Below, piece after piece: positions 49,812 through 62,115 of a DNA stretch of 64,000 bases; the first letter of the stretch is position 1; every line of letters starts with the position of its first letter. The notes under the pieces were generated by a model. The model saw only the letters and a program-made list of their open reading frames with translations. It did no database searches and had not been told where the DNA came from. Origin of the DNA: Neodontobutis hainanensis (Eukaryota; Chordata; Actinopteri; Gobiiformes; Odontobutidae); NCBI GenBank assembly GCA_024349245.1, contig JALDNG010000077.1, forward strand, positions 987,001-1,051,000, written 5' to 3'. The translations under genes and the position numbers were made by a program.

Positions 49812-49998
49812 CAGTAACACTTTAGATCAGGGGGCACAGTTTATCCTGAATGTGCATGAGCACATGCTTTCAAACCTCAGGAATTATCATGTTTTCATTA
49901 TATTTTCATCCTGACCCTATTCAAAAACCCTAAAACTAATGCATGAGTCATGCTTGAATTCATAATTAAATGTCCCCCCTAATCTACAGTGTTACCAG
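49812..49998. mobile_element. MITE, about 187 bp, terminal inverted repeats
   Basis: The left end CAGTAACACTTTAGATCAGG pairs with the reverse complement of the right end, CTGGTAACACTGTAGATTAG, and both continue into a G run. About 18 of 22 positions match. The interior is non-coding. GTAACACTTTA-type ends are frequent in fish MITEs. No target-site duplication established. Confidence 0.65.
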
Positions 49999-50182
49999 GT
50001 TTACTTTATAACATTAGAGTCGAAAGTTAACAAAGTTACCTTTTATCTTTTTATCTAATCATTTTATTTGTGATTCTCATTTATTTATTTGTGCAGTTTT
50101 GCCAACATTTATTTATTCACATTTTTTTGTGTTAATTCCTTGAGATGAATCATCTCGTTTTTGAGGAGGTCCTCTTTATTCA

Positions 50183-50394
50183 TTCATTAGAGACACTTTA
50201 GAGTTGCCTTTTAACCTGTACATGCATGTGTTTGGACGGTGGGAGGTAGCCGGAGTACCCGGAGAGAACCCACGATAACACGTGGAGACTCCTCACAGAA
50301 AGACCGGAGTCGGCCGAGAATGTCGACCGGGTTTTGAACTCACGACCTTCTTGCTGTGAGGCAGGAGTGCTAACCACTCTGCCACGTGCACCCC
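50183..50394 (-). mobile_element. tRNA-derived SINE, short variant, minus strand
   Basis: On the minus strand it starts GGGGTGCACGTGGCAGAGTG and carries A box TGGCAGAGTGG and B box GTTCAAAAC. It then follows the body of the 49.0-kb copy through TCTCCGGGTACTCCGGC as far as AACTCTAAAGTGTC. There it changes to a short AATGAATGAATAAAG tail and lacks the remaining 170 bases of the long copy. It is therefore either a distinct short subfamily or a 3'-shortened product. It faces the 49.0-kb copy in inverted orientation. Confidence 0.9.
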
Positions 50395-50985
50395 TACATA
50401 TGTAGACAGAGTATAATTTAAAAAGCAATGGCCAGGTGTAATTCTTGCAAGAATGAAACAAAACAGACACGAACATGTCACAATAGTACAGAGCGAGGTT
50501 TGCTTTGGGAACAAAAGAAAACATTAGATTTTATATCATTGCAGTGGAGGCTGTATCTTACACATACACTCCCCAAGGCCCCAGCTGCAGAGAGCAGAAG
50601 TCCCGTGGCAAGTCATGTCTAGTCTAGTTCCAGAAGGACATGCATTTGACATGACCTGAAGAGAACTATGAGCACCCACTAACTATAAACAATATTCACA
50701 ATATAATAATACAATTATTATAACATTCCCCCCTCTTTATGCTGATAACCATTAGCATAAACAACATATTAGCTTGAGTGTGAATTGTATGACAGAAGCG
50801 AAAACCCAGCAGGGCTGCTGACCTAGCCTAAGTACACTTGACCAATTGACCTAACGCTGGGAAAAAGCCTTCTATCCACCCCTTGCCCCAAGTCAACGAC
50901 AAAACACAAACATCAAGCCTCAGCTGCATGTAATCACTTCAAATGAATAACTTACAGCACATTTCAAATCAAAGACCACACATGA
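50395..50985. other. non-coding, no gene seen
   Basis: No coding or mobile feature recognised. Confidence 0.5.
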
Positions 50986-51240
50986 TTTTTTTTTTATTTA
51001 ATCTTTATTTAACCAGGATAGTGTTATCCTTATGTGATATGTTTAAAATCAAATGGGAACCCACAGAATAATGTACAGATTCTTCAAAATCAAATTCTTT
51101 AAAGTCCATAAATCAAAAACACAGTGTCACTACAGTGTCACAGTAGAAAAATATGCCAGAGGTTAAGCTGGTCGCCACATCGGACTCAAGATCTCCGGCC
51201 TGTCCATTTCTGTCCCGGTGACGAAAAGAAAAAAAATCAA
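50986..51240 (-). repeat. possible LINE 3'-end fragment
   Basis: TTTATTTAATCTTTATTTAA, then CCAGGATAGT, is close to a common fish LINE end (TTTATTTAACCAGGAAAGT in reverse). The remainder (to about 51240) is diverged, so the right boundary is a guess. Confidence 0.4.
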
Positions 51241-52207
51241 TTCTCTTAAGCATAATAACACACACATCTACAGCATATTTATACTATTAATTCAAATCAC
51301 ACAGAAAACATGGTTTGGATAGTAAGACCATTAATAGCTAAATTCTTTGACCAAAAAGTGACCTAAATCAGCTCAAGCCACTTCACTCAGCTTTCCGTAA
51401 TAGTACAAACAAGTCTGTGTGCAAGGCTTTTACATAAGAAAAAATAAAAATATAAAAATAAAAAACATTTTCCACATTGCTAGTCTTACAGCCAGATTGG
51501 TTGGTCCATTAATTCAAAAGGAATGGGGAAAGAATGGCAGTGAGTGAGTGCAAACAAAAAGCACAACATGCACTCCGACGCTCTGACCTAAATGTTTGAT
51601 GAATTCCTCTGTCCTGGTATGAAGGACTTAGGGACACTTGAATAGTGGCATGAGTTGGCAGCTGGAACAGAGCACAACAAGCACTCATCAGCTCACCCAG
51701 CATCTTTCCTGCCCTCACCCTTTACCCCCCCACCCCCCTTCCTGCCTGCTCATCCTCTCCTCCGCTCTCGACCCTTCGCAGCAGCTCACCTCGCCGGAGA
51801 TGAATAATGAATGTGACTAGACACACGGGTCAGAGGTGACGTGTCTGTGAGGGAGCAAATTCCTCCTTGATTAGTACATAAAAAGCCCGGCCCATCTGCC
51901 TCTACTCTGGGATTTGACAGGGGTCTGGTCAGGAATGCCAGGAGCCCGGGGAGAGCAGAGCAAAGACGAGCCCGAGGTGTGGGCTGGGGCAGGGGATGAG
52001 CTAATGTTGACTCAAAAAAAAGCACAGACCTAGAGATGGGCATTTGGGGTCATCACTTCACATCATACAGTTTACTGCTTTTCAATGGGTGAGTGCATTT
52101 TGACATTTCAACCCACATATGTCAGTCACAAACTACGAATCAGGAGCTAAGCTCTTCTATGGCCACCTTTTAATGACATCACATATTTTTGCACAGCCCT
52201 CAAGCCC
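51241..52207. other. non-coding, C/T-rich then GC-richer
   Basis: 51700-51800 is rich in C and T. 51800-52040 is GC-richer, with an 85-codon minus-strand frame that has no supporting signals. No gene is called. Confidence 0.4.
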
Positions 52208-52292
52208 TCTCATTTATTCATTTAGCTGACGCTTTTATCCAAAGCGACTTACATTGTTCTACAGTAATTACCAGTGTTACAGCCACTCAGCC
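52208..52292 (-). repeat. SINE/L2 3'-tail fragment, minus strand
   Basis: On the minus strand it reads TAACACTGGTAATTACTGTA, then GTCGCTTTGGATAAAAGCGT, then CAGCTAAATGAATAAATG. This is the L2-type tail shared by many fish SINEs (compare 18937-18994 and 22322-22345). Confidence 0.75.
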
Positions 52293-53699
52293 CTCTGTTC
52301 TTTTACCTGAATATGCATTGAAATAAATTTAAATACTGACTGGCGGATGTTTTTTTTTTACCTTTTGCTAGGGTTTGTGGTATTAACAGTGTTTACGGTA
52401 ATCTTATCAGGCAGACATCAGGTTTTGAGAAGCACACTGTGTGGGATTTTTTGGCATTCCTTACATGTCCAGCAAAGTAGAGTCCTAAGCACCCAGGAGC
52501 TTATAGCCCCCAGCCAGTGTAGTCTGAATGGGTGACCAGGCAGGCCAGTTTAAATAGGACTATTTTTAGTTTCTTGTCCATTTTGAACAGCTCCGGAGTG
52601 TTTTGTTTTATTTGTAATAAACTTAAGGAAGTGTACTATGGATGCAGTTCATTTGTCTGTGGATTGTTCCTAGATGCCTATCACACAGTTGCGAGTCATG
52701 CAGTTTCAATCATTTATAAAACAATAACAATGCTCTTTATAATACAGAAGTGCAAAAACTTAGAAAAAATCTTTTCTGTTTTCACGAGAAAAAAGTTTGG
52801 TCTCTCACAAAAAACAGATTTTTTAAAAAAAGTTAAAGGGGTCGACAAGGTAAGGTTTTGCTTAGATCCCTGCTTTATGCAATGACAGTCTGAAAGCTGT
52901 TTAGTTGCTCTTTGGGGATTATAAGCAACTGGGATTTTTGGTAATCAATAGTTAGTTCCAGAACAAAGGCCAGTCTCAATCCCAAATAAGAAAAGACCAC
53001 AAGAAAACCATAATGAAAGCCATAAGTTATATAAAGCCTACTAACCAGTTTGGGTTCTTGGCTTTTGTAAAGAAAATATCTTTACAAAAATATACATAAA
53101 CATAATTTGACATACCCCCAAAAAAAAAAAAAAAAAAATGCTTCAATCAGGCACTTTAACAGATTTGAATATTCGCCTGGTGTATATTTCTTTTAGTCTA
53201 TGGTAATAATGCTTATGAAATGTCAGTTTAAGTATACACCACATGCTTTGTTTGTGTTAAGCTTTTATGAGTATGAGTGGTATAGTTCAACTAGTGCAGA
53301 CAGAAGTACTTGACCAGAGCAGCTGCGTTTACATACTGCTACAGAAGCCTGACACACACTGCCTCTTGTGCAATTTTCCGTTCAGTCTCACTCAGCGGTG
53401 TCTTAGTTCAAGGCCATCTCCACCCTCACCAACATTTTCTGTAAGCTGCTGACCTCCACAGGGGATACTATTGATTTTATTAGCCTTTATATAAGGATTA
53501 ACACAGGAGGCACTCTGTAGAGCCGTCCACTCATTTACACTGATCATCAGGGCCATAGACTGGTAAATTACTAAAATGCATCCCTAAGTAACAACACAAT
53601 ATACTGTACATCCGTTACATGGGGCTGGAGATAAGCAAACATGTTAGGAGAGGGAAAACATGACGCAGGTTCACCTCGACTGGAGAGACGGAACATATC
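52293..53699. other. non-coding, no gene seen
   Basis: Contains poly(T) at about 52350 and poly(A) at 53120-53138. The 117-codon frame at 52532 is AT-rich and unsupported. Confidence 0.5.
53120..53138. repeat. poly(A) tract
   Basis: Nineteen consecutive A residues. Confidence 0.95.
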
Positions 53700-54300
53700 C
53701 TTCGGCTGCGGCTATAATTAATATGCTAAATTGAATTGCAATAATCGACTAGGGGACTGGCCCTGCGCTCTAGAGGTAGGATGATTAAAATGTTAGGCTT
53801 CACTGAAGGGGTGATTGGGACCCTGGTGAATTGAGAATCGGATTTGATGGGAGACAATGCAGATTCTATTTTTCATTAATTACCCTCAGATCCATAAAAA
53901 CCCATGAAAGACTTCAATTGTGTATTACTCCAGCCTCTCAATTACAGCCATTCATTAGGCCTGAATGGCTTCCACCAAAGCTTTATGACACATGCATATG
54001 AGAATAAAAGAGTGAATGAAAGATGGACTCGACTACCTTAATGCCACTGGGTCCCATTATGATACGAGGGGAGTTTATGAAAAATGTCGGGGTCCTTTGT
54101 CAAATGTCAAAAGGATGGATGTGCCGGGGCCAACATCCAACACAATACACATTTGTGTGGGGTGTCACATCATAATGGCGTTCTATTTAAAATCAGCATT
54201 CTCCCTCGGGAGCTGTGACAATGTGGCAGACATTAATCAATATGAGCTTTTGAAGGTCTATATCGGTCACAACCTGGGATGTCTCTCTATAATTTCTGTT
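53700..54300. promoter_or_regulatory. candidate conserved non-coding element, homeodomain and TCF-like motifs
   Basis: Balanced, repeat-free block. It contains ATAATTAATATGC near 53713, TTCATTAATTACC near 53873, ATGCATATGA near 53993 and an imperfect dyad CCTTTGTCAAATGTCAAAAG (54093-54113). A 125-codon frame at 54016 overlaps it but ends in a poly(A) tract. Interpretation as an enhancer is inference. Confidence 0.25.
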
Positions 54301-54324
54301 TATTTTTACTTACAAAGTTTTTAT

Positions 54325-54341
54325 AAAAAAAAAAAAAAAAA
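54325..54341. repeat. poly(A) tract
   Basis: Seventeen consecutive A residues. Confidence 0.95.
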
Positions 54342-55279
54342 GGTATGGAACTTTTCTTCAACTTTATTTCCTAAATCAAACCCCATGCATTAAGGACAAC
54401 AATATATCTTTCATTCAGGGTTGAGAAGGTTTCTATTAATCACTGAGAATAATTTATAAAAAAAATGTATTAACAGAATCTCAAGTAGCACAATATAAAT
54501 ACAAGGCAGCTGATTACTTTTACTAAAGTTCCTCATAAAACCGTTTCTTATGAATAAAAAGTAAAAAGATTTTTTTTAATTAAATCAATATAGACACTGT
54601 TATCTTTGACATGTGCATGTTTACACATGTTTATTATGGCTGTTTTCTCCAAACGTAACATAATAATTGTATTTAACATGCACAAACTTAATAGTAATAC
54701 CTGTTTTGATGAACTGTTCCTGTAATTGGATTTGGTCAGTTTTTCATTCTTGTTTTCTGATTACAGAATCTCATTTTATGGTGGTTACTCCACTACTTAC
54801 ATATTTACATTAATGTTTAGTTATTGGAACAAATTGCAACAATATAAATTGTCTATGTTCAAGCAGGAACAATATATGAAAGATTAATAGCATAGGAGCA
54901 TAGCATTGGCCTGATAGGGGCGTCCAAAACCTTAAGATCTGGAACTCTTTAGACGTGTTTAGGGTTCAAAAGTGTGTGTTTTGAACACCGTCATCTATAA
55001 AACGCTTTGATAATAAAGCCTAGAAGAGTTCTTAAAGTAGTTTTTTTAATAGATCTTTCCTATGACAAAATATTATTAGGTAGTAAAGCAGATTTCCTCT
55101 CAAACAAGAAATACTGCATACTTTTGTTTCAACCCCACATAATTTTGAACATAACACAATATCACTTTCATACTTTGCAGTGGAAGTTAAATTAGAAAAA
55201 TGCTTTTGTATACACTGGTCTCCTTCGAGTTATGTCCCAATCCACTTTCCCAATTTAACTCCTCTCTATTATGAAAGAG
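54342..55279. other. non-coding, AT-rich, no gene seen
   Basis: Nothing recognised. Confidence 0.55.
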
Positions 55280-55415
55280 TTTTTATTTCTTCATCCATTC
55301 TTTTTCACTGGGTCGCAGTGGCAGCAGTCTAAGCAGAGACTCCCAGATCTGGAGGAGCAGCGACTCTACTCTGAGCTCCTTTGTAGTGGCAGAGCTCCCC
55401 AGGGTGACTACATTT
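55280..55415 (-). repeat. RTE/Rex3-like LINE 3'-end fragment (probable)
   Basis: TTCATCCATTCTTTTTCACT, then GGGTCGCAGTGGCAGCAGTC and TAAGCAGAGACTCCCAGA, matches the reverse complement of a LINE end I know from fish genomes. The right part (CTGGAGGAGCAGCGACTCTA and beyond) is diverged. Confidence 0.6.
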
Positions 55416-57371
55416 CTACATAAAACAAAAAAAATACATGAAACTTCACATAATTTTAACATTTTAGCCTTGTGGATATTTCTTCCATTTCCCAGGGTTT
55501 ACTAGAAGGTTTACTTTATGTACAAAAAAAAAAATCTCAGTCTGGGTTGTTCCAACAGCACCTCATTGCCTTCAGGTATTGTTTTCTCTAATTATAGTAC
55601 TTCAAAACAAGTTGCATCTTTAGCCTTAGCACAAAAGCAGGTATTCCTAAAACACCAGGAAACTCCTCCTGAGATTTCAAGCTATGTTCACTCACGCTGC
55701 ATAATGCAAGGAGCTTCTAAATGAATAAAAACATGGAGTGCGCCGAGCCCTGTTGTCAGTAGTTGTAACTCTCTACAGACCTACAACACAATCTGTGATT
55801 AAAATCTCCTCTGACAATTCTTTGTTTCAGTGTCTCAATTCAATTTTGTTTTTTTCCCCAAAAAGCTTAAGGATTTACTTTCTATGAAGAAGATTACAAA
55901 AACAGAAAGTGTAGTCTCACACACTCTGTTTTTTTTTTACTATTCCTTTCCCTCGTGGCCTTGTGTGCTGTGGTTGTGTCCGTACACAGAGATAGAGCCC
56001 GGTGTAGTAACAGCTTCAGAGTGGTTCAAGCTTGTGTAATGAAACCCATAATTACAGGGTAAAAGACGGCCATTGTTCATGCATTTGACAAGTCCCTTTC
56101 AGTCATGAATGTGGTTTTCTGTCAAAGGCACGCTTTTTTCCCTATGCCTTCCTTTCTTTAGAAGGTCCTACACCTTTTTGCTGCGGCACAAGAACACAAA
56201 AGCATCCCTCTCCTGGATGGACTGTGCATTGTGATAATGTGTGATTTGCATTTTATTCTTGACTATGACAAGGCCCCTTAATGTTGAGTCCAAAGCCTCA
56301 TTTACATTGTGTCCTTATCAGGTGTCATCATGCTCTACTCACATTCGGAGTGTATGACATTTATGTGCATGATATGGACAGCTGAGGTGAATGTGTACTT
56401 CTGTGGCACTACAATGTAGAGGCATGATTTTTGTTATGAACCCTATGCACACTCTGAGATGCACAGTGACATAGTTAGAAGTTGGGTGAAACCATTTATT
56501 GTCAAACAACTGTGTTTACTCTAATTAAATCATAATGACAACAGAAACTAACTAAATGACCTTGATCAAAAGTTTACATCGCCTGATGATTTTAACCTGA
56601 ACTACACACAAACTGACACAAACAGGTCTGAGTGGCTACTAAAGGTAACCATGCTCACCTGTGATCTTTTTGCTTGTAATCAGTGTGTGTGAAAGATCAG
56701 TGAGTTTCTAGACTCCTGACAGACTCTGAGGACAACTGTATGTTACTTAAAATTAGTTCATGTGAATAATCTGAACAAAAGCACACAGCAAAAGACATCT
56801 AAGTTCCAGAGGGTCATAGGAATGTGGCTTCTGTGTGACTACAAAGACTAGTTACTGTTTGAATGAAAAACAAGCCAGTCTTTCTAGGATCACAGAGCTA
56901 TAGCTAGGTTCAAAAAGTTAATGAATTCACTTTTTGAAAGTGTTTACTTTACTTGCTTACTTGAAAAATACAAGTAAAAAGAAGTACTAGCTTTTACGTA
57001 GCAAAAAACGTTGCCACTGCTAATTGTACACTTCTTTCCCCAAGAATAATCAGACAACTTTTTAATCCTGGTATTTTCTGGAAAAAAGCTGATAAACTCC
57101 TCAGTAAGGATTTGTTCAGAAGGAAACAAGTCACCAATTTAAAAGTTTGTCTTTTCATGTAAATGGAGGGCCAAAACACAACTGTCATTGTTGGGTAATG
57201 TGCGTTGTTGTGCAAAAAGCTTCTAAAAGTGGTGGGCAGGAGTCACTGTTTTTTGTCTCCTCAAGAGTTTATCTACAAAGTGGTGGTGAGATACAAGCAG
57301 TGCTGTTAATCCAAACCGAAGAAGGAAGGAGGAATATTGAATGTCAGTGCATCTGAGTATGTGATTCTCCA
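55416..57371. other. non-coding, no gene seen
   Basis: 55900-56420 has a more even composition, and an octamer ATTTGCAT lies at 56244-56251. No coding or mobile feature supported. Confidence 0.45.
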
Positions 57372-57388
57372 AATATATATATATATAT
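57372..57388. repeat. (AT)n tract
   Basis: Short AT dinucleotide repeat running into poly(T). Confidence 0.85.
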
Positions 57389-58879
57389 TTTTTTCAATTC
57401 ATCCTAACATGCCACTGGAAACATAGAGGAACAATGGCTGCTTACGTTTTTGAAAAGTATTGTCATCGAGCTTTATTGAGAACTAAAAAAAAAAAGGAAT
57501 GGATACAGTGTGGCATTGTACAGAACATGAGGGAAGACACAACCCTGGAGACAGAAGTACAATCTGCTGAACATACATGCCCTTCACTGCACCCATTCAT
57601 TCGCTCTGTTACCTCTGCTGGTTCTTCCTTGTTCTGTGTGTGATTGCGGTTCACTGAGACACTCTCTACGTATTGTATGATGTGCCAAGTGTAGGCTAGT
57701 TTGAGCGCTGGGCCTGATGAGTGATTAAACACATACGGAGCGCATCGGCATTTCCCAATGAGACCCCCGCCAGCCAGCCCAGGGATATGTGCTCATTTTC
57801 AATTGCCAGGCCTCATCTGCCACCTGCACCTTTTTAAAATGAATTTGTCACATATCTGAGGCCAGGAAACTGCCCGGTCGCTTGCCACCGCCATTCGAGC
57901 TCAGTGGCTTTTACACTATCAGAAGGATGTGTCAAAAATGGCAGGATTTGAATTGCATGTGAACGGTCTCCCCATGTGCTCTTGCTGCTTTTTTGTGACA
58001 AGGAGACAAGCCCCGGAGCAATGGTATTTAAAAAATATATATATATACAGTGTTATCATGGCGATTTCTCTTTCACACCAGAGATGATTGGAAGTGTTAA
58101 CCATGTTTCCTGTGTATGACATGTCCCTTTGTCATGTTCTCTTGTCAACGTGCTGTTAGAGCAAATTAATCCCCTGGAGATGCTCAGCTAGTTTTCCATT
58201 CCCCTGTCACTTTAGCTTCCTAACTTGAGTCAGGCCCTTTAATGTCTAAGGTCGGAGGCGAAATAGCTTGTCTATTAATATTGAAAGTCAGTAGAGTAGA
58301 GTTTGGTGGTAGTGAACAGTGTGGTGCTACACAAACTCCCTGAGGAGTCACAGTTTGCCTTAGCATTCCCTGGCCTTTCACAGTTTAATAACTTCATAGA
58401 TTACCTGCCGCACTTTCCAAGGACATTAAACCAAGTTCTCTCCAGGATCGATGGGAAAGGGCTTTCTGGATATCAACGCTGCTCAATACTGCACACTTCA
58501 TTTCCCACAGCACAGACGGACCCACATTTAATTATACCTCCTGGAATGATTTTAATCCCAACTTTGAGTGCAAAGTGGCCGGTGATGGGAAAAGACATCC
58601 CTGTAAGGAAGGAAATTAGTTTCTCAAAATATTGTAAATCTCATTGTATGTATCATGAAGCCAGACTGACATCCACCATTGTGCTAATGTTCAGGGCAGG
58701 TTTGAAGAAATGCTGTAAAAAGTACAAAATCTGAAAAATGTGAGTAGATAGAAGAAATATCTACATTAAATCGTGTGACCACAATTATGGTTACACATGT
58801 TAACTCTGCTCATGTTTTTTATTTTATATTGTTTTAAAATTAGAGCACATGGGAAGTGGGTGTTTTAATTTCAGACAGC
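57389..58879. other. non-coding, includes an unsupported 143-codon frame
   Basis: 57650-58300 is balanced and repeat-poor. The plus-strand frame at 58303-58734 is long for chance (143 codons) but has no recognisable domain, a weak start and no splice evidence. It also adjoins putative regulatory blocks. It is recorded here and not called as a gene. Confidence 0.4.
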
Positions 58880-59650
58880 TGGCAGAAGGGAGGAGTTATT
58901 AGTGCCCACTTCCTTTGTCAAAGGCAAGAAGGTCTTTGCAAGGTCTTTTCCAAGTGTGACACTCATTGCTCTCGACTATTTACCCACGCTGGTGCTTTTA
59001 TTTATCGCACGGTTCCACACCATGAATTATCTAATGTCTTATGGACTGTAAATTTCCCTAATGCAGTTCTGTGCCCTTCCTCTTAACTTACCTTCTAACA
59101 TACACAAGCACCACAAGCTCACACACTATACACAGCCATAACAGCCATGAAGTCACCCCTTGTAGGACTACACCCCCCAGCTTTTATTGAGTATTGGGGG
59201 AGCTAAATGCCTGCATTTGATTGCGAAGAGTTAGGAATGAAAGCCTATGAGAACCCCTGGTGTCCCTTTGAGGCCCCCGGTGAAAGCTGTAAAAGCGCTG
59301 TCACCAATCAATCAATGAGGGCACCACAATATTGTTTACCAGCGCAGCTCATTAAGCAATGTAGCTGAACATGCTAACTTAATTTGGAGTGAGATTTATT
59401 GAGGCTCGGGCAAGAGAGAGAACCATTGTCCCAGAGCTCAACCCTGCGCCTTGTGGATGTAGGTTGCTAAATTGCAACTAAGAGTCGCTGATAAATTGTT
59501 CAGTTCTCATCTAACCTACTTACCTGTTTCCAGATAAGACAATAATGAAGAATCATTTGACGCCCGAACTGGAGCGCAATAAAGTTATGTGCTATCACAC
59601 TATCACACCTGACTGTTGGCCGAGGGAACACACAGGTAATAAGTGGGCCA
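58880..59650. promoter_or_regulatory. candidate conserved non-coding element with a TCF-like palindrome
   Basis: Repeat-free block of even composition. It contains the perfect palindrome CCTTTGTCAAAGG (58912-58924), two inverted CTTTG half-sites, plus FOX-like TTGTTTAC near 59331 and several TTAAT/ATTA words. Enhancer function is inference. Confidence 0.25.
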
Positions 59651-59906
59651 TGCAGAGATGGATATCATCAACAAGGCAAAGCAGATTATATTAGCAACCC
59701 AGTCTCCAAATCAAATGTTACTCTGTTAGACCTCCAGTAGCACTGCAATATGCAATGTAATTGTTACAGAAGAAATATATGCCATATGTTACATATACAT
59801 TCAATTTAATAGAAATGTGTAGCTTTAAGACATACACACACAGAATTTTAGGAAAGAAAGCACTACACAATAACTATTCTGAGTATGCAATAACAAAATG
59901 AAAAAG

Positions 59907-59931
59907 GAAATGAAATGAAATGAAATGAAAT
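59907..59931. repeat. (GAAAT)5 pentanucleotide repeat
   Basis: Five perfect GAAAT units. Confidence 0.95.
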
Positions 59932-61179
59932 TATTAATCTAATACACACTTAGAGTTCTTTGACCAAAAAATTTACTGATTTAGTAAATATATAGAAAAT
60001 TCATGGCTCACATAACTACATAAGACTGACCAAGGCCTAAAGCAGGACTAAGCAGTTCTACTAAATGTGTGAGTCATGCAGGTCTAAGTTTCTCATACAA
60101 CAGTTTGATTTAAGGCTTTGTTTGGATGATGATTTTGAGGCAAATAGTAAAAAGTTTATAAAATGAAAGACCATCAGTTATTGTGATTCAAGTTCTTCTT
60201 CGTGATACAGATATTGGGATCAATAGGAAATCCCATCCACTGCCTCAGCCTGGCATATGAGGAAAAAGCTCATCAAATGGTAACTGGGTCTGACCCTGAA
60301 ACAGTATTATGGAAACTTTAAATAGGAACAGAAACAAAAATCTGTAACATTATACCTTTATATTTGTTGAGGCCTATTTCTTCAGTACCTGCATAATTAC
60401 AACAAGGATTGTGAAGATGCTCATAACAAAAGAAATTGATTTTATGATTTACCTCCCCATGTTCAGGAAGCCACACAGCAGCACATCTGTGCAATTGACA
60501 CTGACGCGCTGACAGGCCTCCCGCTGTGGACGAGGTTACAACGAAGCCCAGTGATCAAGACTCTCCATGGGGCACTTTGGGCTTCTTCCCAGGCACCAGG
60601 TCTAGGGGCATCTTTCTAGCATGCACCCCCGGGGAGTAGTCACACTTTTAAAAGACGGAAATTAAGTGGAAAAATGTCTGCTCACTCACTGATGTAATTA
60701 TCTGTCCTGGATTAACATCTGTTCACAAGCTTGAGTGCCAAGTCCACTTCAACATGTGCCAGTGGCTCGTGGCAGCGCGGCTCTGTGTACCTGCGTCTAT
60801 TTCCAAAAGCTGTGTATCTTGGCACCAGCTGCAGCAACTTTTCAATCTGACATCCTCCACCCATTCAACATCTGCGTATTTATGTGAACATCTTGGCTGT
60901 GGTCATTGAGAATACTAATCTTGTGACACCACCTAATAAGTTTTTCCACTTCAGCCACACCACTGTGGCACATTTTCCCAAGCATAAATTATAATATATT
61001 TTCTTAAGAATATTTGAGTTTCTATCATTTTTGTCGTGTAAATGTATGCTGTATTCAGTCTTATTTACGTCCCATTACGTTTATGCCTATGCCATTATAA
61101 ACCAGGGTGTGATTATCCTATACTTTTCCATGATGCATAGCCTCTAGAAAGCTCATTAGCATGCTTCATTTATCTATAT
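59932..61179. other. non-coding, balanced block at 60.47-60.93 kb
   Basis: 60470-60930 is evenly composed and repeat-free, possibly conserved. The remainder is AT-rich. No gene seen. Confidence 0.4.
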
Positions 61180-61900
61180 CATGTGTGTCAAAGCGGAGTC
61201 ATGGTGGGCGTTCACCTAGTGGCTTATTCCCACCTTAACAACTCTGTTGTTACAGAGCTCAGGTGGCCTGTGCGCACCAGAGAACCTGCTTGAAATTCAG
61301 CCTGCAAAACCCCATCTAATCCATTATGCATTGGCATTGTTATACTCCTTTCTACTTCTCCCCTTATTAGAAGGGCCAACTTTCCCCAATGCTGCTAAGT
61401 GTGAGCTAAATGAAGGATTCCATTTGAGTTGTGGTTATTGACACACAATAACCAAAGGATTACACCTGTCTTACTGTGGAAATGTCGGCCAATATAAGGA
61501 GAAGGAATGTATTTGGATGGCCCCTGGGCATACACAGTGACTTTTCCCAAGAATGGTAAGCCCACTGGTATCAGTTCATAATCAAACTATAGCATGAAAA
61601 AGACCATTTGCATCTCCTCCTATTAACCGGGCCCTAATTATCTTTACTCTTTAGTTATTGGAGCAAAGGGGATGGAGCACTGTGTCCTCTCTATTAGATC
61701 ACCTGTCAGGGATTTAGCCATAGGTTAATGAACTGCAGAACATCAGCCACAGTGCAGTCACATGCAAACCTGTAATACAAGGATGGGATGTGTCTAAGCA
61801 TCATTGCTGTAGAAAGTCAGCTCCCTGGGGATCTGACTTCTGTTTCAGAACTGTATAATTAGCAGCAATACATTGGGTCTATTCTGCTATTGAATGTTCA
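61180..61900. promoter_or_regulatory. candidate conserved non-coding element with a perfect dyad
   Basis: Repeat-free block. It holds the inverted pair TGGTTATTG (61432-61440) and CAATAACCA (61446-61454) separated by ACACA, a RUNX-like TGTGGTTA overlapping the left arm, an octamer ATTTGCAT (61606-61613) and CCTAATTATC near 61632. Regulatory role inferred from motif density only. Confidence 0.25.
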
Positions 61901-61902
61901 GT

Positions 61903-62115
61903 TTTATAATAATAATAATGGATTGGATTTATATAACGCTTTTTAAGGCTTTCAAAGAGCTTTACAGAGTCCATTATTCATTCACTCCACAGTCACACAC
62001 TGGAGGTGTAGACGTGGCAGGCATTTTGCGCCTTCGGACTCACCGACCACTAAACATTCTCACAGCTTCATACACATTCATACACCAGTAGAGACTGAGG
62101 ACAAGGTGGGTTAAG
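61903..62115 (-). repeat. L2-type LINE 3'-end fragment, minus strand
   Basis: GGATTGGATTTATATAACGC, then TTTCAAAGAGCTTTACAGAG, then CCATTATTCATTCACTCC, matches in reverse the 3' end of L2-like LINEs common in fish. The (AAT)n at 61903-61919 is its tail. It continues to GACAAGGTGGGTTAAG at about 62115. No coding part remains. Confidence 0.8.

Noticed and set aside
58303..58734. 143-codon plus-strand frame
   Set aside because: No domain or splice support, and it lies among putative regulatory blocks. Kept only as a note; a conservation test would decide.
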